DNA of 64,000 nucleotides from Wylensekiella montiformis. GTDB lineage: Bacteria; Bacillota; Negativicutes; Selenomonadales; Selenomonadaceae. The notes beneath the pieces are model-generated. The model was not told where the DNA came from. It ran no database searches and saw only the letters and a program-made list of their open reading frames with translations. The stretch covers positions 1 to 64,000 of the forward strand of contig NZ_VUNL01000001.1 of NCBI RefSeq assembly GCF_009697385.1, read 5' to 3'. The position numbers were made by a program, and so were the translations under genes. This document shows, in pieces, positions 1 through 10,068 of the stretch; within the stretch, counting starts at the first letter, position 1, and each line of letters starts with the position of its first letter.

Positions 1-100
1 ATGTTTTAAAAACATCTGGCTTGAATCACAAATGATTCATGTTGCATTGTTTAGTTTTCAGAGAACCACCTGAGGCTTTCGCCCCGCCGCTCATCTCAGC
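1..100 (-). ncRNA. 5' leader of an rRNA operon (16S lies beyond the left edge)
   Basis: Read on the minus strand, positions 68-53 give a boxA-like antitermination element (TGGTTCTCTGAAAACT), the type found in Firmicutes rRNA leaders. It lies about 40 nt downstream of a near-consensus promoter. A small hairpin (arms tgaatca/tgattca, about 23-39) follows. No protein is encoded. The transcript runs leftward out of the window, so the 16S gene should start shortly before position 1. The rRNA itself is not visible; this is inferred from leader and promoter. Confidence 0.75.
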
Positions 101-109
101 GACTCATTT

Positions 110-138
110 AGTATATCGCATCGACTTTTTCCTGTCAA
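110..138 (-). promoter_or_regulatory. rRNA operon promoter
   Basis: Minus strand: -35 TTGACA (138-133), 17-nt spacer, -10 TATACT (115-110). This is a near-perfect sigma-A promoter directly upstream of the boxA-containing leader, as expected for an rrn operon. Confidence 0.8.
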
Positions 139-229
139 GAACTTTTTTCGCGTTTTTTTAAGCCCGTGCTCCCTCCGCGTTTCCAGCCCCAGCAAGTATT
201 TTGAGTCGTTAGCGCCGGATTCATTCAGC

Positions 230-266
230 CAGCGTCAGGGAGAGTCTAAAACGCCCCCTGACGCTG
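230..266 (-). terminator. Inverted repeat after bofA, possible terminator
   Basis: Arms cagcgtcaggg (230-240) and ccctgacgctg (256-266) form an 11-bp stem just past the bofA stop. The minus-strand side has no T-run, so a classical intrinsic terminator is not certain. It probably separates bofA from the rRNA promoter. Confidence 0.5.
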
Positions 267-281
267 ATTTCATTTTATCAC

Positions 282-518
282 TTATAACGACATCAGCACG
301 ACAATCAGTACGCCGGGAATGCCGAACAGTCCGGCAATCAGGGCTTTCAGAAACGTAATCTGTATGCCTGCGCCGAAGAGATTCACCACCCAGAGCAGCA
401 CCGCACCGACGATGCTGTTGGTAATCATCTTCCATAGCAGTTTCATCGGCAATGCCACGATTTTCCCAATCAGGCAGAGTACGATAAGACCTACGGCAAA
501 CGCCACAACAAGTTCCAT
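282..518 (-). CDS. bofA: BofA-family small membrane protein
   Basis: A 78-residue protein made almost entirely of hydrophobic helices, ending in the glycine-rich LFGIPGVLIVVLMSL typical of the pro-sigmaK processing inhibitor (BofA) family. In Bacillus BofA holds the SpoIVFB protease inactive in the forespore outer membrane; many non-sporulating Negativicutes keep the gene, where its role is unknown. The ATG (518) overlaps the recR stop by one base (TAATG), so it is translationally coupled, and the order ybaB-recR-bofA is the common Firmicutes arrangement. Family assignment is good; function in this organism is not shown by the sequence. Confidence 0.85.
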   Translation of the reverse strand: MELVVAFAVGLIVLCLIGKIVALPMKLLWKMITNSIVGAVLLWVVNLFGAGIQITFLKALIAGLFGIPGVLIVVLMSL

Positions 519-1114
519 TAAATTTCCCTCCGATTTTCCATTGCCTTGGAAAGCGTCACCTCGTCGGCATATTCCAGATCGCCGCCAACGGGCAGTCCAT
601 GAGCGATACGCGTCACCTTAATTCCCATCGGCTTGAGCAGCCTGGCCAGATACATAGCCGTAGCCTCTCCTTCCACATTGGGATTGGTCGCCATAATGAC
701 TTCGCGAACCGTATCGTTCGACAAGCGGTAAATGAGTTCTTTGATGCGAATCTGATCCGGCCCCACCCCTTCCAAAGGGGAAAGAGCGCCATGGAGGACA
801 TGATAGACGCCATGATATTCACGCATGCGCTCCATCGCCGCAACGTCCTGCGGCTGTTCGACGACGCAGATCACAGAATGATCCCGCTGTTCACTGGCAC
901 AAATAGCACAGGGATTCTGATCGCTGAGATTGAAACAGGTATTGCAGAATCCGATCTTCTCCTTGGCTTCGATGATCGCGCCTGCCAGTGCTTTCGCCTG
1001 ATCCGCATCCATATCCAGAATATGATAAGCAAGACGCACTGCCGTCTTGTTTCCAATGCCCGGCAGTGCGCGAAAGTGTTCGATAAGTTTTGCCAAGGGT
1101 GCAATATACTGCAC
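518..1114 (-). CDS. recR: Recombination protein RecR
   Basis: This 198-residue protein has the standard RecR layout: an N-terminal helix-hairpin-helix ([13 protein letters not shown]), a zinc finger (CNTC...CAIC near residues 57-72), a Toprim domain ([10 protein letters not shown]) and a C-terminal segment with [13 protein letters not shown]. With RecO it loads RecA onto SSB-coated single-stranded DNA during gap repair. The start is a GTG at 1114, two bases past the ybaB stop; the ORF then couples into bofA. Length and motifs are normal. Confidence 0.96.
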   Translation of the reverse strand: MQYIAPLAKLIEHFRALPGIGNKTAVRLAYHILDMDADQAKALAGAIIEAKEKIGFCNTCFNLSDQNPCAICASEQRDHSVICVVEQPQDVAAMERMREYHGVYHVLHGALSPLEGVGPDQIRIKELIYRLSNDTVREVIMATNPNVEGEATAMYLARLLKPMGIKVTRIAHGLPVGGDLEYADEVTLSKAMENRREI

Positions 1115-1116
1115 GA

Positions 1117-1452
1117 TCAGAACATCCCCGGCGGCAGACCGAGACCGCTCGTCAGCTTGCCCATTTCCGAGGCCATCATATCGTCTACTTTTTTGACGGA
1201 CTCGTTAAATGCAGCCGAAATCAGATCCTGCAGCATCTCGACATCCTCCGGATCTACCGCCGCCGGATCAATGGTCAGGGACTGCACCTGCTTTTCACCG
1301 TTCATGACGACCTTCACCGCGCCGCCGCCCGCTGTCACCTCGACGGTCTTGCGCTTGAGCTCATCCTGCATTTTTTTCATTTCATTCTGCATCTTCTGGA
1401 CTTTTTTCATCATGCCGGCCATATTGCCCATGTTGCCCATTCCACCAAACAT
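1117..1452 (-). CDS. ybaB: Nucleoid-associated protein YbaB/EbfC
   Basis: A 111-residue protein with a Met/Gly-rich N terminus ([20 protein letters not shown]) and the conserved YbaB body, including [18 protein letters not shown] and the helical [20 protein letters not shown] tail. The family binds DNA as a dimer and lies before recR in most bacteria. I chose the ATG at 1452, preceded by GAGAGGAG at good spacing, over an in-frame TTG 18 bases upstream that sits inside that ribosome binding site. dnaX, often its neighbour, is displaced about 11 kb away here. Confidence 0.93.
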   Translation of the reverse strand: MFGGMGNMGNMAGMMKKVQKMQNEMKKMQDELKRKTVEVTAGGGAVKVVMNGEKQVQSLTIDPAAVDPEDVEMLQDLISAAFNESVKKVDDMMASEMGKLTSGLGLPPGMF

Positions 1453-1526
1453 ATCTTGAACTCCTCTCAAAGTCAGATTGTAGCACTCAACTTCCTTTAG
1501 CCTATCAAAATTAGAGAATTACGTCA

Positions 1527-1554
1527 AGAAAAAGCCTCCCGAACTGGAAGGCTT
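1527..1554 (-). terminator. Terminator of the autotransporter gene
   Basis: Minus strand hairpin AAGCCTTCC...GGAGGCTT followed by TTTTTCTT, about 20 bases past the stop of the autotransporter gene: a typical intrinsic terminator, shielding ybaB from read-through. Confidence 0.7.
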
Positions 1555-1571
1555 CTCCTCATCATTTCCGA

Positions 1572-3605
1572 TTAGAAATTCCACTTTAAACCTAAATTGC
1601 CGATAACACCGCGCTGTTTGCCGGCCCATCCCGTAACACCGAGATCAACGGAAACAGGACCGTTGCCCGGCTTTACCTGCCAGCCAAGCTCCATCATAAC
1701 GCTGCTGCCCTTGACGCTGGGCGCCGCCGTTTCATTGCCATGATAGGTCGCTCTGTCTTCTCCTTTGGTCTCCGCCTGATAAGCTACGCCGCCATAAAGG
1801 CTGCTGTTTTCATTCACCTGATGCGTAAGACGCGCGCCCAGACGCAGACGCTGGCTTTCTACATTATCAAACTCAATCTGATCGTCAGCGGCGCCGTCAA
1901 TTTTCACCCTGACTTTATCGCCGTCCTGCTGGCTGTAGAAATATTTTGCATACGTATCGAGCGTATCCTTGCCGTTGATCTTCGCCACGGTCCCCACGCC
2001 GATATGTCCGGCCCAGTAATTGCTGTCACTATCATACGATGCGTGCGTTACAGACGAGAGCCAGCCGTTGTAATCGGAACTTACGCGGCCAACCCTGAGA
2101 CTGCCTTCGTAATACAAACCGCGGGAGTTCGTCTGACGTCCCATGACGCCCACGCCCCATAAGCGGCTCTTGCCATCCGCCTTGATGCCGTTATTCTGAT
2201 AGCTGTCGTAATTGCCTCTGCCATATTCCACGACCGGAGCCAGCAGATACGTCTTGTTGCCCTTCTTTACTTCGCGGGCAAAACCTACATTGAGGTTATA
2301 GCCTTTCGTATCTACATGAGAGCCGCTTTTAACCCGCAGATTGGAACCGCCCATGGCCGCAAACGGAGCAAATTCTCCGGCCTGAGCTGCCGCAGCCGCC
2401 GTCTTAGCCTGCGTGAAGCCGGCCCCGGTGAGCATATCCGAGCTCATGTTGAGCACCGTAGCCGCCGCAGCCTGAGTTTCCACCAGAGATTTTACGCGCT
2501 GGGACGTCTTGATGGCCGAAGCCTCAGCATTATCACCGCCGATAACATTTTTGACCTCGCTATCGCCAGTGTTGCCAGTGTTGCCAGTGTTGCCTGTATC
2601 GCCAGTAGTGTCGGTAATGCTCTTGACCGTAGCCGTCAATGCTGTGTCCGTTGTGCCAAGTGTAAACGTATATTCCTTATCGCTGAGCACATTGCCGGCC
2701 GCTATCATCTTGACATCCTTATCGGCAATTTTCGTGGTTTCCGTAGGTGCATTTGAGAGGCCATTATCATTTACCAACAGCTTTACCATGTCGCCTTCTT
2801 TCAGCCCCACACCATGCTGCGCCGCTACACCTACCTTAACGTTGGCCATATCAGTGGAGCTACCATCATTAGTAACCGTCAACATGGTATCACCCTGAGC
2901 AATATCGGCTGGCAGGAAGAAATTGATATTTTCAAAGCTGCCAAAATAATTAGTAGAAACATTCTTAGCCGCTATATTTAATGTATTGCCATTTAAGCCA
3001 ACATTATAGCTTGCATTTTCGCCGCCCTTTAAAGCCGACAGCTGTACCGAGCCCAGAATATTTACCGTGTTACCAGAAATACTTTGCGTATCCTTTGCCG
3101 CCGCATAGCCGCCAAAGACCTGCAGCCCAGGAACATCCCCCGGATAACCGGGTTCGGGCTTGATTTTTACATTAGCACCTATCGTCACCACATTGCCGCT
3201 GACGTTGTCCGTGCCAGAAGTATAACCACCAGCCAGTAATCCACGCGTAGTACTATCGCTGATAGTGATAACATTCCCTGTCACATCCGTACCATTACCA
3301 TAACCACCACAGACACGCAAATCATATGTCTCCGAAGTAAAATCCTTAAAGGTAATCGTATTTCCCGTTGAATCAGAGCCATTTGCAGAATACCATTTTT
3401 CCTCCCAGCCATCATGCTTAATAACTGTCTTTTCTGCCAATTGACTATAAAAACCATTATCCCCACTCATGCCAGTAACTGTCGCTTCAGCAGCTCCTGC
3501 CATCCCCGGCATAACGCTTCCGCTCACGCCCGCCAGCAGAGCTGTCCCCACAGCCAGACGCAGCCATTTTGACGATTTTTTATTTACCTGCCCATTCTGC
3601 ACCAT
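1572..3605 (-). CDS. Autotransporter (type V secretion) protein
   Basis: A 677-residue outer-membrane protein. It has an extended signal peptide (residues 1-39, hydrophobic core and an AGA-A cleavage region), a passenger of about 300 residues rich in Asn/Gly/Thr with repeated SGN-V-I/T motifs of a beta-solenoid, a short low-complexity linker of GNT repeats (about 346-356), and a C-terminal autotransporter barrel (about 400-677) ending in LKWNF with terminal Phe. The barrel should insert in the outer membrane and display or release the passenger. No protease, lipase or adhesin signature is recognised. The start is supported by AGAAGGGAG upstream. It is monocistronic, with its own promoter and terminator. 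Confidence 0.85.
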   Translation of the reverse strand: MVQNGQVNKKSSKWLRLAVGTALLAGVSGSVMPGMAGAAEATVTGMSGDNGFYSQLAEKTVIKHDGWEEKWYSANGSDSTGNTITFKDFTSETYDLRVCGGYGNGTDVTGNVITISDSTTRGLLAGGYTSGTDNVSGNVVTIGANVKIKPEPGYPGDVPGLQVFGGYAAAKDTQSISGNTVNILGSVQLSALKGGENASYNVGLNGNTLNIAAKNVSTNYFGSFENINFFLPADIAQGDTMLTVTNDGSSTDMANVKVGVAAQHGVGLKEGDMVKLLVNDNGLSNAPTETTKIADKDVKMIAAGNVLSDKEYTFTLGTTDTALTATVKSITDTTGDTGNTGNTGNTGDSEVKNVIGGDNAEASAIKTSQRVKSLVETQAAAATVLNMSSDMLTGAGFTQAKTAAAAAQAGEFAPFAAMGGSNLRVKSGSHVDTKGYNLNVGFAREVKKGNKTYLLAPVVEYGRGNYDSYQNNGIKADGKSRLWGVGVMGRQTNSRGLYYEGSLRVGRVSSDYNGWLSSVTHASYDSDSNYWAGHIGVGTVAKINGKDTLDTYAKYFYSQQDGDKVRVKIDGAADDQIEFDNVESQRLRLGARLTHQVNENSSLYGGVAYQAETKGEDRATYHGNETAAPSVKGSSVMMELGWQVKPGNGPVSVDLGVTGWAGKQRGVIGNLGLKWNF

Positions 3606-3657
3606 AATCCATACTCCCTTCTGATCCTCTTTTTATGCTTTTCTTTAAGCTGGTTTT

Positions 3658-3686
3658 AATATACATGATTTTATATTGCTTAACAA
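3658..3686 (-). promoter_or_regulatory. Candidate promoter of the autotransporter gene
   Basis: Minus strand: -35 TTGTTA (3686-3681), 17-nt spacer, -10 TATATT (3663-3658), about 50 bases before the start codon. The spacing is ideal but both hexamers are off consensus. Confidence 0.5.
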
Positions 3687-3691
3687 TAATT

Positions 3692-3752
3692 CTGTATCGT
3701 TATGAAACAATGATACAGCTATTCTTTCGTATAAGTTATTGATACGTATCAT
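3692..3752. promoter_or_regulatory. Two GTATCA-type palindromes upstream of the autotransporter promoter
   Basis: An imperfect inverted repeat (arms 3692-3701 and 3709-3718, 9 of 10 bases paired) abuts the -35 box. A second, perfect 12-bp palindrome TGATACGTATCA lies at 3740-3751. The second fits an FNR/CRP-type site (TTGAT-N4-ATCAT, 3739-3752) with one mismatch. Both share the half-site GTATCATT. Operator function is inferred from position and symmetry only. Confidence 0.45.
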
Positions 3753-3781
3753 TGGTACATAAAGCAATAAAAAAGAAAAAA

Positions 3782-3813
3782 GAAACGCCCCCCGCAGACG
3801 CGGAGGGCGTTTC
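3782..3813 (-). terminator. Terminator at the end of the beta-glucan operon
   Basis: Minus strand stem GAAACGCCCTCC...GGGGGGCGTTTC followed by a T-rich run, about 50 bases past the GH9 stop. It closes the long transcript that starts before the PTS IIC gene. Confidence 0.8.
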
Positions 3814-3862
3814 CTCGCAACCATTCCAATGAATTGGAACAGGTTAAGGGAAAAAGATTGTT

Positions 3863-5656
3863 TTACTTCGTCACGCTGGGGAAAGCGCGCGTAAGTTTTA
3901 TCTGAGATGCTGTCAATCCTTCCGGTTTAGCAAACCATGCGAGCGCATAAGCTGCCGTTCCCGTATAATCGATAGCATACTCATTCGTAGACCATGACGT
4001 CAAAACGTCAAGATAAGATTTAGCGGTCGGGATATGACCACTCTCCAAGTATTTCGTCTGATCGGGGTCGCCGCCCGATACCGCATTGGGTCCGCCAACC
4101 AGCAGGCCCGGGATATAAGCCCCCGTGCTCTCATGGATGCGGTTATGCGGATGCTCCGGCGGATTGTCCCCTGCACCTGTCAGGAAGCTCTTATCCAGCG
4201 AATTGCGTCCAAACATATAGTGAATCTGCGACAAAGCTCCTTCGATATAAGCCTGTTTCGGCTCAATCTGGTAAGCCATGAGCAGCATATCGCCCTGCGT
4301 CAGAGCATTCTTGGTCGAAGCCCAGGTATACTCGTCTTTGGACAGAGCGCAGCCAAAGCCGTCTTTCGCAATCTTAACCAAAATCATATCGGCATAATCC
4401 ATATAGGCCTTTTTGACCTCTGCCTGCAGACCGGCATCCGCACCTTTCGACATGGCATAGGCAAACTGCGCCAAAGCCAGCGTATTATCCCAGGTAAAGA
4501 ACCCCGGCGCCTTCGTAAGCTCCGCCTTGTTCGCTTTCAGATACCGCTCGTATTTCTTATCTCCCGTCGTGCGGAACATTTCAGCCGCCATCCACAGGCG
4601 TTCCTGAATGTCATTGGTATCATTGTATGGTCCGGAGCCGCTTTCCTGTCCTTCATCTACACGATAGACAGACTCTTTGGTCTTCGACAGATAGGCCCAT
4701 ACCTTATCGGCATCCTTCTTGAGCTGCCTGGCATAGACAGCATCGTAATCCTTGTAGACGCGCACGCCAATCGCCAGACTAGCGCCATACATCGCCGTGC
4801 TGGCCGTACAGGTACTATAGAGGAAGCGGTCCTGCGTATCCGAATCCGGACTCTTATCAAAGCCCGGCCACTGGGCTCCGGATACCTTATGGAACGTACT
4901 GCCGTCTTTGCGCATCATCTTCTTGAGGAAGTCAAATTCATACTTTACCTCATTCAGCGCATCGGGCAGATTTTTATCGTACTGGATGCCTTCCGGAAAG
5001 AGCAGCTGCCCCTTAGTGAAATGGTCCGGATGCGCCTCAAAAGCCAGCAAAAGCTCGGCAGCCGCCAGACCGCCGGTCGTCGTATACTTGCCATAGTCGC
5101 CGGCATCATACCAGCCGCCCAGAACATCGACCCGATCACCTTTTTTATTGAGCTTATCGGTAAAATAAACCTGGGCTTGCTTATCCTGCGCATGACCCAT
5201 CTTAACCTTGAGGCCGGTGATATTCTTATCATCGATCGGCGTGCCGCTGCGCGTCAGCGTATAGGAGCGCCAGGTCTGCACCGCCGGCACCGAATAAACA
5301 TTATCGCCAATAGCAAAATCATACGATTCGCGGCTGCCGACCTTGATTTTATATTGCCCCGGCGTATTGAAATCGCTAAAATCGGCCCGGCGCAGCGTCT
5401 CTTCCGACATAGCATCCCGCTTAGCGGCTGAAAGCTTGCCCGTATAGACCACTTTATCCGTCCTGGCATCCACAATGCTAAAGGCCGTATCACCAGAATC
5501 CGTTACCATAGCCATCTTCTCATGGCCGGTAAGGTAACCTACCTGATCGACATGCATGCCTGCGTCGGCGGCTTCCACAAGGGAAGCCGCCCCGCAGGCA
5601 CCCAGCATGGCAATGCCTGCCAGCACCAGCCGGCAAAGTCTTTTCTTGCTCTGCAT
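3863..5656 (-). CDS. Secreted glycoside hydrolase family 9 cellulase/endoglucanase
   Basis: A 597-residue protein: signal peptide (1-29, ends SLVEAADA), an N-terminal Ig-like cellulase domain (about 30-115, starts MHVDQVGYL), then the GH9 (alpha/alpha)6 barrel. The catalytic-base motif GGWYDAGDYGKY is present, as are the substrate motif with HPHNR (PPEHPHNRIHES) and the C-terminal acid region WSTNEYAIDYTGTAAYALAW. GH9 enzymes invert and cleave beta-1,4 bonds in cellulose or mixed-linkage glucan. No carbohydrate-binding module or dockerin is seen, suggesting a soluble or periplasmic enzyme acting on swollen glucan or oligomers. It is the last gene of the operon, 18 bases after the lichenase. 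Confidence 0.93.
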   Translation of the reverse strand: MQSKKRLCRLVLAGIAMLGACGAASLVEAADAGMHVDQVGYLTGHEKMAMVTDSGDTAFSIVDARTDKVVYTGKLSAAKRDAMSEETLRRADFSDFNTPGQYKIKVGSRESYDFAIGDNVYSVPAVQTWRSYTLTRSGTPIDDKNITGLKVKMGHAQDKQAQVYFTDKLNKKGDRVDVLGGWYDAGDYGKYTTTGGLAAAELLLAFEAHPDHFTKGQLLFPEGIQYDKNLPDALNEVKYEFDFLKKMMRKDGSTFHKVSGAQWPGFDKSPDSDTQDRFLYSTCTASTAMYGASLAIGVRVYKDYDAVYARQLKKDADKVWAYLSKTKESVYRVDEGQESGSGPYNDTNDIQERLWMAAEMFRTTGDKKYERYLKANKAELTKAPGFFTWDNTLALAQFAYAMSKGADAGLQAEVKKAYMDYADMILVKIAKDGFGCALSKDEYTWASTKNALTQGDMLLMAYQIEPKQAYIEGALSQIHYMFGRNSLDKSFLTGAGDNPPEHPHNRIHESTGAYIPGLLVGGPNAVSGGDPDQTKYLESGHIPTAKSYLDVLTSWSTNEYAIDYTGTAAYALAWFAKPEGLTASQIKLTRAFPSVTK

Positions 5657-5674
5657 GGCAGCCTCAACTCCTTA

Positions 5675-6466
5675 TCATTCAAAGAACGGCGTGTATTTAA
5701 TGGATTTATACTCAGCCGTAATCGGCAGATTGGAGTCATTAAAGGGCTTGAGCCATGCGTCTACGCCCTTGCCATTCCAGGCGTTCATCATGATCTTCTG
5801 CTTGGTCACCGGCAGATCCTCATTTTCGCGGCGGAATACTTCCTTGCCATCGACGAACCAGATGATGGAATTCTTGTGCCACTCAAAGGCATAGGTATGA
5901 AAATCCTCCGAAGCGTCAAAACCAAGGTCAATCATCTTTTCATGGCCGCCCTTGCCATTGCGGAAGTAGTTGAGCTGAACTTTCGTGGTATCCTTGCCGA
6001 GCACCTCGAAGTCGATCTCATCCCACGGATCGCCATCATAAGGGCCCGTATAAGTGAAGAAAGACGAAACGACGCCATCATTCTTCATGGCTTTCATGAC
6101 TACTTCATAGCGGCCATAGCCATAGGTAGCCTTGCTGCGATACTCGCCGCCGGAATACGGAACTTTATCCGCAGCCGGATTCGGCGACTCGTCGACGGTC
6201 AGCTGCAATGTGCCGTCTTCAAACGTCACATTTTCTTTGTGCCAGAAGCAGTTGAACGGCATGCCGTTCGTCCAGCCATCGGAAGCTTCAAACAAGTTAT
6301 TCGCACCTTTCGAGAGGTCTACTTCAAAAGCATCGCTGGCTTTCGTCTGCGTAGCCGGAGCGGCGGCAGCCACACCCGGAGCGGCCATGTCCATCGTAAC
6401 GGATACAGGTACTGCCAGCGCCATCATAACCGCGGCTGCCAATGCTTTCTTGCGAATGTCCATCAT
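5675..6466 (-). CDS. Secreted GH16 lichenase (beta-1,3-1,4-glucanase)
   Basis: A 263-residue protein with a signal peptide (about 1-36) and a GH16 jelly-roll. The active-site strand is WDEIDFEVLGKDTTKVQLN: Glu nucleophile, Asp and Glu acid/base in the E-I-D-x-E pattern, and the sequence around it closely resembles Bacillus lichenases (HTYAFEWHKNSIIWFVDGKEVFR). It should cut beta-1,4 bonds next to beta-1,3 bonds in cereal beta-glucan and release cellobiosyl oligomers. The start is preceded by AGGAGGAAAC. It lies between the intracellular GH1 gene and GH9, with a small stem-loop upstream that may tune expression. Confidence 0.95.
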   Translation of the reverse strand: MMDIRKKALAAAVMMALAVPVSVTMDMAAPGVAAAAPATQTKASDAFEVDLSKGANNLFEASDGWTNGMPFNCFWHKENVTFEDGTLQLTVDESPNPAADKVPYSGGEYRSKATYGYGRYEVVMKAMKNDGVVSSFFTYTGPYDGDPWDEIDFEVLGKDTTKVQLNYFRNGKGGHEKMIDLGFDASEDFHTYAFEWHKNSIIWFVDGKEVFRRENEDLPVTKQKIMMNAWNGKGVDAWLKPFNDSNLPITAEYKSIKYTPFFE

Positions 6467-6497
6467 TTTGTTTCCTCCTTATTCCTTGTTACTCATC

Positions 6498-6524
6498 ATG
6501 GACCAGTCCAATAGACCGGTCCAT
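6498..6524 (-). terminator. Intra-operon stem-loop between GH1 and GH16 genes
   Basis: Arms atggaccagtc (6498-6508) and gaccggtccat (6514-6524) pair over 11 bp with one G-U type mismatch. There is no T-run on the minus strand. It may act as an mRNA-processing or stabilising element separating the cytoplasmic from the secreted part of the operon. Confidence 0.4.
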
Positions 6525-6533
6525 CCCCCCTGA

Positions 6534-7958
<1,425 letters not shown>

Positions 7959-8282
7959 TTAATCCTCCTTTTGCTCATCCAAACGATGGTAAACATCGAT
8001 AAACTCCAATGCGATCGTTTTAAACGCCTCCGCGCTCATCAGCTGATCCTCTGCGTGCAGAATCAAAAGATTCACTGCGCCGCCTTTCCCCGAAGCTTCC
8101 TGCTGCAGAAGCCCGGCATGAGCATCATGTCCTTCGACAAACGCCTCATCGCCATCCTTGATCAGCTGCTCCGCCTTTTCATAGTTGCTTTTTTTCGCTT
8201 CCTGAATGGCTTCAATGTAGCAGCTGCGCGCCGTGCCAACAGCCGAGATAATCTGAAATGCAGTGAGTTCTAAACCTTCCAT
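7959..8282 (-). CDS. celC: PTS lactose/cellobiose-type IIA component
   Basis: A 107-residue all-helical IIA protein. The phospho-accepting His lies in NLLILHAEDQLMSAEAFK, the standard signature of lactose/cellobiose IIA; the N-terminal ISAVGTARSCYIEAIQEAKK is also typical. It passes phosphate from HPr to IIB in the cytoplasm. It sits between IIB (22 bases upstream) and the phospho-beta-glucosidase (6 bases downstream). Confidence 0.94.
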   Translation of the reverse strand: MEGLELTAFQIISAVGTARSCYIEAIQEAKKSNYEKAEQLIKDGDEAFVEGHDAHAGLLQQEASGKGGAVNLLILHAEDQLMSAEAFKTIALEFIDVYHRLDEQKED

Positions 8283-8304
8283 AAAATAATGCTCCTTAGT
8301 CGTT

Positions 8305-8607
8305 TTAGTCGTTCATTAATTTGCGGGCAAATTCAAGGGTGCCTTTGCCATCCATGCGGCCATACATCCGCATATCGATCGCGTCGACCGGTACGCCCGG
8401 CACCTGTTCAGCGATCTTATTCTTCTGGAAACGGATCTGCGGTCCGAGAAGGATGCAGTCGGCATCAGCGGCCTTCGTTGCCGCCTCCGATGCTGAGAAA
8501 GCATCGATGGAGCATTCATAAGAAGCCGCAGCGGCAGCTTCCTGCATTTTCTTTACCAGCATGCTGGTGGACATCCCCGAAGCGCAAAGTAAAACAATCT
8601 TTTTCAT
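8305..8607 (-). CDS. celA: PTS cellobiose-type IIB component
   Basis: A 100-residue protein starting MKKIVLLCASGMSTSMLVKK. Cys8 in the P-loop-like CASGMSTS is the phosphocysteine of cellobiose IIB proteins, and LLGPQIRFQKN matches the family. It takes phosphate from IIA and gives it to the sugar carried by IIC. The IIC gene is not adjacent: a porin gene is placed between them, an unusual order. Confidence 0.94.
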   Translation of the reverse strand: MKKIVLLCASGMSTSMLVKKMQEAAAAASYECSIDAFSASEAATKAADADCILLGPQIRFQKNKIAEQVPGVPVDAIDMRMYGRMDGKGTLEFARKLMND

Positions 8608-8653
8608 AATAATTTCTCCTTTTTATTCCCCAAGAAAACCGTTTATTGTTAAA

Positions 8654-10036
8654 TCAGAAATGGAAATCAACACGAGTACGCAGGAAGTTGTGTTTATATT
8701 TGTTGAGCTTATGACCATAGGTCGTATCAAAGGCATCTGCCGTAAGATACATGGTATCCCACTCGACATTCTTAATCGGAACATATTTGAAACCGAATGC
8801 CCAGCCTTTGTTTCCTGCATGGAATGCACCATCCTGCTTGTCACCGAACACGCCAACGAGATCGTTCTCGTTTTCCGGATAGTTGAAGTAACGGGTATAG
8901 AGCTGGAACGAACCTGGGCTGTTAAGATCAGGCCAACGATAGTTGAGCTGAACAACATACGTGTTCTTGCCATCATAGGTCTTATTGTAGGAACCACCGC
9001 CAGCAGAATATTCCGTAATCGTGTTAGATTTACGATTTGTACGTACATAATCTCCTAACAAGAAGATATTCTTCACTGGATTCCACATAGCACCGATAAG
9101 GAATGCATTCGAGCCAACAGTATTCGTTAAATTCGGTGCATAAACATCATCGCCATTTGCAGTTTTTCCTACATGATTGACGTGTGTAGCCGCATTATAA
9201 TTTGGATTCTTTGAAGTTGCTTGGTCGTAATAATTTACACCAAGCCGCTCATTCTTGCCTACATTTAATTTACCGTATGCAACCCGCATTTCCAAGCCAT
9301 GGCCAACACGTCCTTCCAAGCCGACACCGCCTAAGCTGAAATCATAGCCACGATCCGTCGGCGTCAGGTAGAACGCCTTAGCCGTCAGGTTGGATTTCGG
9401 GACATCGGTGCTGAGTACAACACCATCGGATTCATTGCCGAAATAAGCGAAGTTATAGCCTAAGAAACGCCATCTGCGGCCCGCATCCACATTCACCTTA
9501 CCGAGGGAGCCCTCCAACCAAACGCGCTGAATAGTACCGTGCTCATTGTCATATTTATGATCTGCATCCTTCGGATGATAGAACTGTGAGCCACCTTCAG
9601 CCGTTACATATTTAGCATAATGCTGTACCGTCTCAGCCTGAAAATTTGCATTCCAGCGGTCGTTGATCTTGTATTTTCCTTCGAGATCCAGATAAGTACG
9701 GCGGAAGTCATTTCGATTGCCATAGGACTTCATATTATCATTATCCCAAGCCAAACGGCCAAAACCGTTAATCGTGATGCGGTTCTGCGCATCTTTGAGA
9801 TTCGTGATTGCTGCTTTATTGCTTTTTGCGATTTTTCCTGCCTGTTTGAGCTTGGCATTCTCTTTTTTGAGTGCATTGAGCTGTTGGGCAAGCTGCTGCT
9901 GCTGTGCCTCAAGAGCCGCAATACGGGCGTTGATGTCCGCACCGTCATTGGCCGGCGCTGCCAGCGCCGTACCCGAAATCCCCATGGTAAGGCCGAGCAT
10001 CATTGCTGTTGCTTTTTTCTTACTAATCATCATCAT
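8654..10036 (-). CDS. Outer-membrane porin with N-terminal coiled coil
   Basis: A 460-residue protein: signal peptide (1-26, SGTALAAP), a heptad-rich coiled coil (about 35-70, Ala/Gln/Leu/Lys repeats), then a beta-barrel starting ITINGFGRLAWDND and ending TRVDFHF with C-terminal Phe, the outer-membrane insertion signature. The barrel has alternating aromatic strands and long polar loops. Negativicute porins often carry an N-terminal SLH domain for cell-wall attachment; here only a coiled coil is seen, perhaps a periplasmic spacer or trimer stalk. Position inside the PTS operon implies a role in admitting beta-gluco-oligosaccharides. Specificity is inferred from context only. Confidence 0.82.
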   Translation of the reverse strand: MMMISKKKATAMMLGLTMGISGTALAAPANDGADINARIAALEAQQQQLAQQLNALKKENAKLKQAGKIAKSNKAAITNLKDAQNRITINGFGRLAWDNDNMKSYGNRNDFRRTYLDLEGKYKINDRWNANFQAETVQHYAKYVTAEGGSQFYHPKDADHKYDNEHGTIQRVWLEGSLGKVNVDAGRRWRFLGYNFAYFGNESDGVVLSTDVPKSNLTAKAFYLTPTDRGYDFSLGGVGLEGRVGHGLEMRVAYGKLNVGKNERLGVNYYDQATSKNPNYNAATHVNHVGKTANGDDVYAPNLTNTVGSNAFLIGAMWNPVKNIFLLGDYVRTNRKSNTITEYSAGGGSYNKTYDGKNTYVVQLNYRWPDLNSPGSFQLYTRYFNYPENENDLVGVFGDKQDGAFHAGNKGWAFGFKYVPIKNVEWDTMYLTADAFDTTYGHKLNKYKHNFLRTRVDFHF

Positions 10037-10068
10037 TCCCCTTTTCTCGATACTTCCTAAACTCTAAA

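Noticed and set aside
4034-5431. 465-codon plus-strand ORF opposite the GH9 gene
   Set aside because: Antisense shadow; the opposite strand has a complete GH9 enzyme with signal peptide and active-site motifs.
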